Below, piece after piece: positions 32,691 to 43,481 of a stretch of DNA of 52,971 bases. Numbering within the stretch: the first letter of the stretch is position 1; each line of letters begins with the position of its first letter. The position numbers and the translations under genes were made by a program. The notes under the pieces are model-generated. The model was not told the origin of the DNA, made no database searches, and saw only the letters and a list, made by a program, of their open reading frames with translations. The DNA comes from Cochliopodium minus (Eukaryota; Discosea; Himatismenida; Cochliopodiidae), in the NCBI GenBank assembly GCA_024220525.1, contig JAMYWO010000007.1, positions 278,683-331,653 of the forward strand. The letters run 5' to 3'.

Positions 32691-34851
32691 ATGATTGATG
32701 ATGAATTCAAGATAACAGAGGAACAAATGAAATTTATGGAGGAGAATGGATATATTGTTTTCAAAAATCTCATCTCAAACGAATTATGCGAGAAAATAGA
32801 AAATGAAATGTTCGAAAAGGCAGCACAACATTTCAAGATATTCAAAAACAAGAAGGAAACATGGAAAGAAGGTAAAAAAAAAATTTTAATTCTGATTTCG
32901 ACCAAATTTCGGCTTTATAATATTTCATTCACCATAAATTTCTTTGATGAACAATATTAAAGTCCCATTTCATGGATTATTGAATCTATGGCATCTCAAA
33001 AGGTATATTAATATAATCATATCTTCATTCAGAACCCATATTTTTAATTTTTATTCTTCATAAGTCTTTATGAATTGAGACAAGATAAAAAGATATACAA
33101 TATCTTCTGCCAATTATTAGAAACAAAAAAGTTGATATGTTCATTGGATAGAGTATGCATGAAGCGTAAGAAAAAAAATGAAAAAAAAAATATATATTTT
33201 TTTGTATTCATTAAATGACATATTCCTCTAAAAAATCAGCTCCTTGCAGAGACAAAATGAGCTCAAGCGAAACTAACGAAAATAAAAAATTACATACAGA
33301 TCTTAACTACTGGTTTAGTACTCCAGAAAAAGCAGGTTACCAAGGTAAAAAAATAAAAAAAAAATTTAGTTTTTTTCTTTTACAAGAATACAAGTTCCTG
33401 AAAAGGAACGTGTGTTTCTACTGAAAATCTGAGAATACAAAAAAAAAAAAAAAATTCTTTATATTCTTTTGATATCCTTTAATTTCAATTTGAAAACAAC
33501 ATTAACATCTACATCAACTGTTCCTTTCTTTTTGGATTTCCCTGGAGTTTAAAATTCTTTATAGGATATTCTATGTTAATTTCTATGTTTTCTTTGTATA
33601 ATCAGAAGAATTAATACATAAAGGATTTATATTCATGTTGGTGTTGTTTTTATATGATGATTTTCAAATAAGTTGAAATTTTATTGGGAAATTATTTTAT
33701 TGAAAAAAAATTTTCTTGAGAAATTTTATTTAAACATTTAATTATTTGGATGATTTATTCTATATTGAATAATTGTTCTTTAACTTGAAACTTATTTATT
33801 TGCTCATTCTGTTTTCCAATTTATTTTTGTTAAATATTACTATTAATTATAAATAAATTTAATTTTTGATATCAAACTTTGCGATTAAAAAAAAAATGAA
33901 AATAAAAATTCGTTATTAAAAATGATCGATAAAGGATCAATATTAATCAACATATCTAAAAATTGATCCAAATTATATGCTGAAGAATAAATTCTCACAA
34001 AAAAATTTTCAATAGAAGAAAAAATGAAAAAACAAATTTAAATTTTATATGTTAGGTGGACTTTGTTTGAGTGATTGCCCAGAAGGAGGGGGAGGATTCT
34101 ACTGCATTCCAGGGTTCAACAAAAGAGAAAAAATAGAGAAATACAAGAAAGACTTTGAAAACAAAAAGTTTGGAAAACACACTCCTCCTAAACAAAAGAA
34201 TAAGTTCAACATGTTTGAGGACATGGAAGTCACCAAGAACGAAAAAATCGAGATTGTAATGAATAAAGGTGATTTCGTTGTTTGGAGTTCTAATTTGCCT
34301 CATGCCGGTGGTGTCAATACTCTTCATGAACATTGGAGGTAAAAATAATTCATTTTTTTGGAAATAAACAAATAAATTCAAAAATGTCATTAAAATCTTT
34401 ACAAAATCAAAAAAAAATGAAAAAGAAATTTTAAATAAAATAAATATTTTAAAAAAATCAATAAAAATACAAAATTATTAAAACAAAAAATAAAAAAATA
34501 AAATGGAAATTAAATTTTTTTTTAATTTTTTTTAGGCTTCATACTTATGTGAGATTTGTTCCTTTAGAAGGCAACAGAGTCGACAAAATTTTGCTCGCAG
34601 AACACAAAGACTACAAAAATGTTGTCAAAAAGAGCGTTACTACAGGAATCAGACCTGAAAAATTTTCAACAGGAAATGTTGGTATGTTTTTTAAATATAC
34701 TTATTAATTTTTTATTTTTTATTTTTACATTCTCTTTCATTAAGTTTCTCATGGAGGAGGTTCAACTGAAGTTGAGAAACAAGAATTTTTGAACGATCCT
34801 CCTATTTTTACAGAACTTGGAAAGAAGATTTTCGGAATAGAGGAATATTGA
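32691..34851 (+). CDS. Phytanoyl-CoA dioxygenase (PhyH) family protein
   Basis: Seven exons give about 340 residues. N-terminal helix and strand: ITEEQMKFMEENGYIVFKNL, the usual opening of PhyH proteins. Exon 4 supplies KLHTDLNYWF, with the H-x-D iron ligands; after a 712-nt intron comes GGLCLSDCPEGGGGFYCIPG, and FVVWSSNLPHAGGVN supplies the distal histidine. WRLHTYVRFVPLEG holds an arginine placed to bind 2-oxoglutarate. The family uses Fe(II), oxygen and 2-oxoglutarate to hydroxylate diverse substrates; phytanoyl-CoA itself is only one. There is no clear peroxisomal signal at the C-terminus (IEEY), so the substrate is open. Start at 32691 after an AAAAAA run; stop TGA at 34849-34851. All iron ligands are present. 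Confidence 0.8.
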
Positions 34852-34943
34852 ATTAAAAAAAAAAATTTTTTTTGTTGAACTTTGATTTATAATATTTTAT
34901 TATTAATAATATATAATAATAAATTATAAAAATAAAAAAAAAA

Positions 34944-36074
34944 ATGAAAGGAGAAAATTGTTTTTTCTTCAAATTTAATCTCTTTTCTTTCATTTTTTTG
35001 ATAAATTTCTTTCATTCTGCTTGCTCCGCTTGTACCCAAGTTGCTGTTGATGGATCTTTGCCTCCAAGCAGGAAATATACGTAATATATCAACTATATAA
35101 AGAGATAAAATTCTTTTTGAGGATAAATTAATATTCATTCAATAAGCATTAAAGTTTAAAGATATGTCTAACCCCAATAGTTTTTATTTTGTGGTTATAA
35201 ATTAATATCCGCTAACAAAAAAAGATTTCTCGAAAAATTAATTAATATGATAATTTTTTTCTTGTAACATTTCTTTGATCAAATTATAGTTATACACCAA
35301 AAACACCTGTAATAGGATATTATCAATGTAAATCGAAAAAAAAAAAAAAAAAAAATTAATAGTTATTAGGGGAGAACAATAATGGATATTGCGGAGAAAT
35401 CTCCCTCATACAATCTGCGATGGCTTATGGACAATGGACTTCCCAGTTCAACATGAGAAGTATTGCAACTCCCTTTGGATTCTCGATAACCCAAACTGGG
35501 TCAAGCCAAAAAGGTATTAAAGAGAAAAAAAAAATCCTTTAAAAATCAAAAATAAAAATAAAAATATAATATAAAATAAAAACAAATAAAGAAAATAAAA
35601 ATGAATAAATAAAAATGAATAAAAAAAATAATAAAAAAAAAATTTAATTTTATTATAATAAAATCAAAATAAAATAATAATAAAATAAAAAAAATAGTAA
35701 AAAAAAAATAAAAAAAAAATGAAATTAATAAAAATGATAAAATAAAAATATTAAGAAATAAAATAAATAAAATAAATAAATAAATAAAAAATAAAATAAA
35801 ATAAAAAATAAAAAAATAATTAATTTTTTTTAAAAGGAAAAATCGAATTTCTCTCACAATTGCTTTTGGATGATTACGCACCTCTTAATACAACAAAGGG
35901 AAATAGTTACGCCAAAGCAGCGGAACATTTCAAACTCCAAACCTTCTCTTTCAACAGCTCCAATCAGAAAACAGGTCTTCAAGGATACCAAGACTTCTTG
36001 TCTTTCATTAAAGAACAAATTGTGAAAGGATATCAAGTCACTTTAGGTGTGATTGAAGACGGAGCAACGCCTCC
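34944..36074 (+). CDS. N-terminal part of a C39-like secreted cysteine peptidase family protein
   Basis: Exon 1 (34944-35080) starts after a poly-A run and encodes a signal peptide: MKGENCFFFKFN, a hydrophobic core FSFIFLINFFHSA, then CSACTQV. Later exons give TPVIGYYQW, then NNGYCGEISLIQSAMAYGQW, the cysteine-bearing helix of C39-like and related papain-fold peptidases, and an exon ending VTLGVIEDGATPP. The matching histidine part is absent: the last exon ends at a GTAATT donor in phase 2 and the intron runs through the TTTATTTTA microsatellite to a single N. The exon at 6598 begins with exactly the needed phase and with YGHIVSVVRV. The protein is likely secreted or lysosomal. The gene as assembled here is cut by a probable misjoin, not by mutation. 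Confidence 0.65.
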
Positions 36075-36099
36075 GTAATTTTTATTTTTATTTTTATTT

Positions 36100-36217
36100 A
36101 ATTTTAATTTTTATTTAAATTTATTTTTATTTATTTTTATTTATATTTTATTTATTTTATTTATTTTATTTATTTTATTTATTTTATTTATTTTATTTAT
36201 TTTATTTATTTTATTTN
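36100..36217. repeat. TTTATTTTA microsatellite ending in a single N
   Basis: The same 9-base unit as at 6480-6597. It ends at 36216 with an undetermined base at 36217, after which the sequence is the inside of an MLRQ-like coding region. This is a scaffold join of unknown size. Confidence 0.85.
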
Positions 36218-36302
36218 AACAGGAAAGAATCAACATTGGATCTCAAAACAAAACAAAGAAGGAAACTTTGAATTGTTTCCTAAATTCAAAATTAGTTGGT
36301 AG
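36218..36302 (+). pseudogene. 3' half of an MLRQ-like gene at an assembly join
   Basis: The sequence after the N matches the last third of the coding region at 8287-8541 in frame (GKNQHWISKQNKEGNFELF and on to a TAG at 36300-36302), with only a few substitutions, and continues into the same 3' flank (TTTGAAAGAAAAAGAAATTTTG). The 5' half is missing because the preceding sequence is microsatellite. It is more likely cut by the assembly than a true relic. Confidence 0.7.
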
Positions 36303-36394
36303 AGTGGCACATGAATTAAGTTAAATCTGTTTTATAATTTGAAAGAAAAAGAAATTTTGTAAATAAAAAAATGAATTTAAAAAAGTTTTATCTT

Positions 36395-37870
36395 TCATTT
36401 CTTCAACAAAAATACAAAAATATTGAAAGAAATAAAAAAGAAGGTATATTGAATAAAAACATGGTGAGAGAGTTTAAAGCGTTCAATCAAATTAACCCAA
36501 ATTTTGTGCTGAGGAAATAGCATGTAACGATGAATGTTGTCAGAAACAAGAAAAATGGTGACAGCATTGAGAAACAAGCAAAATAAATGAAGAAGAATTC
36601 TCCATATATCTAAAAAGTAAATGATTGTCACAAATACGAGAAAGGAGCACAATAAATTGGACTGATCAAAGGAGATTAGTTAATAATAAATTGAATTAAA
36701 ATAAAATTTAAAATATATTTTAAATAATATTTAAAATAAATTAAAATTTACGGATGTTAATTTAAAAAAGGAAATAATTTTTATGAGGATTTGCTTGATT
36801 GTATTTGAGTAAGAAACCGTAAGAATGAATATGACAAGGAGAAGGATTTTGAAAGAATACCAAAAGGAACCTCCTGAAAGAAGATCTCCCAAAAAAGAGA
36901 CAGAAACGAAGTAAATGATGATTGAAAAGGCAAAGCGCGAAAATGGAAACAAGTTGGAGTTTTCTAGCATTGGTAAAAGATAGAAAAAAGGAGTGAGGAT
37001 GAGCATTTCAAACAAAAAAATCAAAATTATGCTCCATTCCCTGTTTTTATCGTAATTTCTAGTGAAGAATGAGACAGAGGTTTCCAAACATCCCATTCTT
37101 GAATAAATGAATGCAATCATGAAAGGTATGGAAGTGAGGAAGATGATCAAAGGTATCATGAAAACAAAAATCCTCCTTCTGATAACAACATCTTTTTCAA
37201 GAATATTATCACTGCTCAAACTAAATAAAAAAAAGAATAGATTTCTTTAGATTATTCAAGAACTTTTAATAGATTTTTTTTTTTACTCCCAATGATTTAT
37301 CATTGCACTATGATTTCTTGTGAAATAAAATTTAAACCACATTGGATTGAAATAGATGGAGGGATAATTCCAATAATAGTTTTTGAGGTTTTTGAAATCG
37401 AAATATTCTGATTTCATGCCATTCCTTGAATATTCCACCAAAGGATCGAATGATGGTTTGTCATATTTGTATGGTGCTTTATATGCATTTTGCAGGGACG
37501 AATATATCACCAATTCTTCTTTCAATAAGAAAATCTTTTTATATTTTTGTTTGAATGAAGCTTCTTTTTGATAGATTATGTTCATAAACTGATCCAAATG
37601 TTTATTTTCTTCTTCTATTTTGTTGAATTCTCTTTCCCATTTGGGTGCTTCTATTGAAAATCTATTCCATCTTTTATTTACAAGTGAACAATTACATATT
37701 TCTTTTAATTCTGTATTATAATTTGGGATTAAAGAGTTATTGGGTATACATCCAATCAATGATTGAGTCAAAGATTATTATTTCCTTCATTTACCTAGAT
37801 AATCAAAAATGTTTAACAAAACTCCTTTGAAAGAACTTTTCAATAAAATTCTTTTCCATTTTTTTAACAT
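36395..37870 (-). CDS. F-box protein with multi-span membrane region, distant paralogue
   Basis: Four minus-strand exons: 37870-37795, 37710 to about 37287, about 37219-36752 and about 36676-36395. Exon 1 plus the start of exon 2 give a complete F-box: LLNIFDYLELKEIC then NCSLVNKRWNRFS. A polar region of about 110 residues follows, ending near FYFTRNHSAMINHW. The last two exons hold six or seven hydrophobic segments (RIFVFMIPLIIFLTSIPFMI, IILIFLFEMLILTPFFYLL, FSIIIYFVSVSFL, ILLLVIFILTV, VFVTIIYFL, VTIFLVSDNI, FFFISFNIFVFLL). The order, exon phases and F-box position match the tandem trio at 23.8-28.4 kb, but sequence identity is low, so the family is old in this genome. Probable membrane-anchored SCF adaptor; the role is inference. 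Confidence 0.65.
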
Positions 37871-38111
37871 TTTAAATGAATTCAATTAAAAGAGAAAAAG
37901 AAATGTTTTTAAGCAAAGGATGAAGAGAAATTGAATTTAAAAAAATATTCAAATGAATTTTGTTTGAAATTTATTTAAAATTTGATTGAAATTTGATTGA
38001 AATTTTGTTTAAATAATTTTTATTTTTATTTTATAAAAATTTTTTTGTTTAAAGATTTTTAAAATAAAAAAAAAACCAAAACAAAACAAAAACAAAAACA
38101 AATAAATAAAA

Positions 38112-38360
38112 ATGAACACAGTTTCTTTAATCTCAAAACAAATGAAAAAGATGTTGGATATTGGGTTCCTCTTGCAGTTCCAATCTCTTGTGTTTTCGGG
38201 CTTGTTGAGTCTCATCTTACCATCAATTATTCCAAACCCAGACTCATCAATTTACAAAAAGGAGGATATTATGGAGAAACAGGAAAGAATCAACATTGGA
38301 TCTCAAACAAAACAAAGAAGGAAACTTTGAATTGTTTCTAAATTTAAAATTAGTTGGTAG
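38112..38360 (+). pseudogene. MLRQ-like copy with six single-base deletions
   Basis: Aligned to the intact gene at 8287-8541, this copy has only about five substitutions but six one-base deletions: in the A run after ATGAAA, in GTTGG, in CCAAAAC, in ACAAAAAAGG, in CTCAAAAC and in TTTCC. Each shortens a homopolymer and shifts the frame. Excess single-base losses in homopolymers with few substitutions is the mark of uncorrected long-read error more than of natural decay, so the gene may be intact in the cell. The 5' and 3' flanks resemble those of the intact copy (AAAACAAAACAAAAAC before the ATG; TTTGAAAGAAAAAGAAATTTTG after the stop). Confidence 0.7.
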
Positions 38361-38453
38361 AATGTCAAAAGAATTTACTTAAAATCTGTTTTATATTTTG
38401 AAAGAAAAAGAAATTTTGTCAATAAAAATATATTTTATCAAAAAGTTTTTGGG

Positions 38454-41400
38454 TCAAATTAATTTAATTTTGTAATCAAAATTATTCAGAATTCTTGTTA
38501 ACTTTCTTTTAGATCTGTCAACCTTCAAAGTCATAGTACCTTGTTGAGAAGGATGTTCCTCATTTTGCTTCTTGGATCTAAAGAGATCGATTCTCTTGTG
38601 GTAAATATGCAAAAGTCTATCAATAGAACCAGGCTCGACAAACTTGACAAAAGCAACCCAACCAGTTGTTTCAACCACTCGAGAAACGACTCTTCTTCCA
38701 AATTTCTTTACAGGTTTAGGCTTTGCAGTTTTATGGAAGATTTGGATGTTCTCTACAACTCCGCACTTCTCTTCTTCTATTCTGGACTTTAAGAAAAATG
38801 GAGTGATGTGAGAAGGAACGTCAGGGACAACTGCAGTTCTTTCTTGGCTTGTTACGTCCAAAACATCCAGGTAACCGTCCAAATCTGTGATTAATTTCTT
38901 CTTCTTACTTTCAGAAACCAAGACTTTTCTCTTTGGATCAATGCTTTGAGACTTGTTCTTTCTCTTTTTGCTGTTTTGATTTCCATCGTCTTTAGGGGTG
39001 GAAATCTCCATGTCAGAAATGTTTTCAGAGATCTCGTTGGTAGGATTCTTTTGTTGAAAAGGAGAATCAATGAGCTTGATTATTTGCATGATGTGAGTAT
39101 CAGCCAAGATGTTTCTGGAAACAGAAATCTTCTCAATGGTAGGATGGATGATGCAAGATGCAGTGAAATTCAAGCATGTAGGTCCAGTAACTCTGTTGTA
39201 TCTGATGGAAATCTCTTTCAAATTTTTGTTTGTGGAAAGAGCAGAAGAAATGAAACCGATACCCTTGTTTTTTATCTTGTTGGATCCAATGTCCAAATTC
39301 TCAAGAGGGGGATTCTCTTTCAATGCTTCTGCTAGATATCTGCATCCATTGACTTCCACTTTGTTGTTGAAAAGGCTCAATACTTTGAGTTTAGGATGAA
39401 CCTTCAAAAAGTTGGAAATGAAGGAGCAAGAGTTTGCTGTAATTTGATTTTTGGAGAGATCCAAAGAAACGAGCGATTTGTTTTTTTCAAAATGGGAGCA
39501 CAACTCTCTGAAATCAGCAGAAGAGAAAAAGGTTTTTCTCAAGTTCAAGATTTCAAGAGCGCAATTTTCATCGGAAATGGCTTTGTTGAAACTGTTTTTT
39601 CTGTTTAGCTCCAAAAAAAAAGAAGAATTTCCTTTAAAATCAATTTCCTTGGCAACTGCAAAAATTTTAGAAATGTACTTTTGTACAAAGTCAATGAGAT
39701 GTGGACTCAAAGATGGCAAAATCAAGGTGATTCCTTTAGGGAGATTGAATGGAAGAGGGACATGGAAATATTGATCAATCTTGGTTTGATTGAGTGACAA
39801 GGTTTGAAGGGAAGGGTAATTCGCCAAAAGGCCAATGAAATCTTCAGTATAGAGCGTGCTGCCATCAAGATTGACATATTTGAGAGAATTACTCTTTCCA
39901 GCGAACAAATGTTTGAAGTTGTCTTCGTTGACTTCTATTTCAACGTTGTTTTCTTGGTTTACTTTACGTTTTGTGTTATGGAAGGAGGGAACAAGGTTCA
40001 CATTGGACTTTGTAAAGTAGAGGTGAGTCAAAGACTTGCTGGTGGAAATAAACTTGGAGAAGGATTCTCTGACCTTGTTTTCATATCTCAACAAAATGTC
40101 GTTTCTCTCGTTAGGTGTCAAATTGTGTTCAGTCTTGTATTCAATGTGAGAAGAAATATTGAAAAACTTTAAAGAGAGAGTGTCCAAGCTTTTAAAGGTA
40201 GAAAGGTGACCAAACAAAGAAGAAAATGCATCTGCAGTGATTGTTAAGTTGTTGAGAGTGAGGGATTGGAGATTGGTCAAAGGAAAAGAAGGGATGCTAT
40301 TTTCGATCGTTTGGGTAAAATTGGACAAGCTCAATTCGGTGAGATTTTTGTTTAACTTTTCAAGAAACTGAGAAAACTTGAGAGTGTACAAGTTATCGTG
40401 GTTAAGAGTAAACCCGTCAATGTTGAGACTCCTCAAGTTTGAGCATTTGTTAGAAGAAAGCGTATCCATAAATTGTTTGGTAATTCTAATATTATAACCC
40501 AAGATTTGCAACTTTTCGAGTTTTCCTGAGGACTTTGAAATTCTATTAAATAGAAAAGATTGGTTAATATTTTAATCACAAAAAAAAAAATTTGTTTTTT
40601 TTTTTTTTACCCTTTGCAGATTGCAATTAAAGTTCTCTTTTTCATTTGTTCACTGTATGAACCATCATACTTGTCAACTGCACCAAAGTAAGAAGGCTTT
40701 GCAATGATGAGAGTTTTCAAGTTCACCAAGTTTTGAAGCAAGAGGTTCAAGTAAAAAGATTTGGAAGTAAAGATATTATCGTTGATCAAATTGATTTCCA
40801 ACTCGGTGATATCATTTTTGACTAATTGAAGAGTTTGAACAAATCCCTTAAAGTCTTTGTGGGTGGGCAAGAGTTTGATGTACTGCTGGAGATACAAGTG
40901 GAGGTATTGTTGCTTTGGGCTGTATCCCTTCTCGACCAACATCTTTTTGTGGTAAGCAGATGGAGGGTAATGCCAGATCTTGGACTTCAAAAGTTTTGAC
41001 CAAACCTCGTTTTCTTCTCCAACAAGTTCTCCCTTTTCATTTATCAACTTGTCGAGAGAAGGAGAGTTAAGATTCATGATGTCTTCGTAGTCAGATAAAA
41101 TATTGACGTCAGCATCATCAAAATATCCTTTTTCTTTTGCCATTTTTTGAGAAGCAATCAACCACGCATTTGTTTGTGTGTCGGTCAATTCATATCCCAA
41201 CTCTACGTACTTGAAGTAAGTCTTGTAATCGACGATAGAGCTGAACAAGTTGCCAATTTCTTTTTTGATGGTTCCAATGGTATTCTCCTCCGGAAAAGAA
41301 TATCTGGTATCATAGAGTTGAGCGATATCCTTGAGTGAAGTGACATGCTCTCCTCTCAACAACTTGGTTTGCAAAAATTTTTGGAAGCAAATGAATCTTA

Positions 41401-43241
41401 CACCAACTAATAAAATTGAAGATTAAAAAAAATTAAATGAATAATTCAAAAAAAAATTACTGCTGCTTGAAGAGTAACATTTGGAAAGTCTTGAGTTAAT
41501 TTCTTCTTCAGTAAAATCCAATTTTTCGACTTCTTCTCCCAATGAAGGGTAGTTGTTGACAATCCAAAATGCATTTCTTGTCAAAGATTCTTCAATCAAA
41601 GGTTTTACCAAGTCAGCCCATTTAGCATCAGGAACTACCAAAAGCAAGCACATAAATTCTCCCAAAGAAGCAACTGTAAAAAAAAGTCAATTATTTGATA
41701 TAATAAAAAATAAAAAAAGCTAAAGTTCTGATTTACCACTATCCTTGTGTCTTTCTTTTGGATCTTTTATAAAGTTTTGTAATTTATACCTCGCAATTTC
41801 AGTGATTTCAGGATACTTTATAGCAAACTCGATGAACATTCTCTCCATTTGGTACAAAAATTCTATTGCCTTGGAGGAAGCAAAGATGTTTTGTTTCATG
41901 ATTTGTACTATGCATGAAGAAATCACAGCGCCTAAACAATCAACAATAAATAAATCACAAATAAAACAAACAAAGAACAAAATTTACAATAAAGATTCAA
42001 AGCCTGAACTGGTTGAAAGTCTTCAACATTTCCAGTTGAAATAAAGGCGATAGATCTCTTTGCAAGGTGGAATGCCTTTTCTGCATGCTTGGCATTGATG
42101 TAGATAGGGAGCCAGTGAGTAAAAGAGATGTTGTTGGAGCTTTTTCTAACGTTGTATCTCATGAAAGCCTTGTTACAAACCCAATCAAAGGTTGGAAGAA
42201 CAGACAAGATACCTCCAGTACGTCTGTTTGCTAATAATAATAAATTAAATTATTTTGTTTTTAAAATTTTTTTAAAAATTACTTACTTCTTACTTTTACT
42301 CCAACTCCTAATACTTCTTCTTCGAAAGTTCTTCTTGTGTAGAAACAGATCAATGAATTTTTGACAATCTCCAACGGTTTGAGGCTTTCCTTATCAACAA
42401 CTAAAGATTCTGGCTTGTTGAATGGAGGATATGGACGCAAAGGTCTGTGTTCACAAGATGAGCATTTGTGTTCATTTGCAGAATAGATTGAATTTTTGAG
42501 ATCACGACTATTGAATAAAGAAATTAAGAATTATGATATGAAATATATTATTGATTATATGTTTTATATTTCTTACAAATCAATGTATTCATCTGGCTTT
42601 ACAAACAAAAATGCTTGAAGTTGTAACAAAATACTCAATACAGAGTATGAGCTGCTCCATCCTGAAAATTCTTTCTTTTCTGAAGATAATATATCCAAAC
42701 AAAGAGTATTTCCAAATACATTTGGATGTAATATGGTTTCAGTGAGAGTAATCTCTGGTGGATTATTTGGATATTCTTTTGGAAATTTTATGATCAAGTG
42801 GAAAATTGCATTTTCATAAGCTGTATCTGGCATTCCTTTTATATTTGCATGCCAAATGAAAATATCATTATCCAAAGGTGCTTTTTATTTGGATAAAAAT
42901 TTGAGAATTAAATTTGAATTTGAGAAAATAATAAAATGATGGTAAGTATTTTACCAGCTGATACTGTATAGATATCTTTTGCATTCAATACTTCTTGGTA
43001 ATCATGCCTATTTTTTTTTTATATTGAATGGTAAATGATAAATTTATCCAATTAAAATTTTATTGGTGATGAATAAATGTGATTACATCAATCTTGCTTT
43101 TGAAGACTTGAATTTTCTTTCAATCTCCAATTTTTCCTTTAAATCTTTTGCTTCTTTTGGATCTTTCCTTTTTTGAGGTACAGGTCTCCTTTCTATTTCT
43201 CTTTCCCATGGACTTGATTGAATTGGTCTTCTTTCTCTCAT
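38454..43241 (-). CDS. E2 ubiquitin-conjugating domain fused to LRRs and a basic nuclear-type tail
   Basis: Nine or so exons on the minus strand join in phase to about 1,450 residues. Residues about 70-170 form a UBC fold: FHLIIKFPKEYPNNPPEI, ILHPNVFGNTLCLDIL with the HPN motif and catalytic cysteine, then FSGWSSSYSVLSILLQLQAF. Next come KCSSCEHRPLRPYP (a CxxC motif), RRTGGILSVLPTFDWVCNKA and FTHWLPIYINAKHAEKAF, a conserved helical region I associate with other uncharacterised protist E2-domain proteins. Exons from 40511 carry RI-type leucine-rich repeats (LVSLDLSKNQITANS, LENLDIGSNKIKNKG). A basic segment (SKKRKNKSQS, SKKKKLIT) and a possible RRM-like end (GWVAFVKFVEPGSIDRLL) follow. The cysteine and HPN suggest an active conjugating enzyme whose LRRs choose the target; that is inference. 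Confidence 0.75.
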
Positions 43242-43481
43242 TTTTTTTTTTATTTTCAGATAAATTGAAAGATGTTTTTTTTTATTTATATTTATTATAT
43301 TTTGTTTTTTTTATTTATATTTTGAACAATTCTTAAATTCAAAATATAGGGTAAATATGTGAAGAAAAATGTTTTTTTTTTTGAAAACTTGTTTCATTCA
43401 AATAGTATATTTAAGAAATTAAACAAGAGTCAAGAAAGAATTCAAAAATAAAAGAAATAAGGAGGAATATTGGAAAAGTAT

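Noticed and set aside
35546-35881. Minus-strand Phe/Ile-rich open frame
   Set aside because: It is the reverse of an A-rich intron in the peptidase gene and has no protein-like composition.
38541-40172. Several plus-strand open frames of 70-130 residues
   Set aside because: They are antisense shadows of the LRR exon on the minus strand, which has a consistent repeat pattern.
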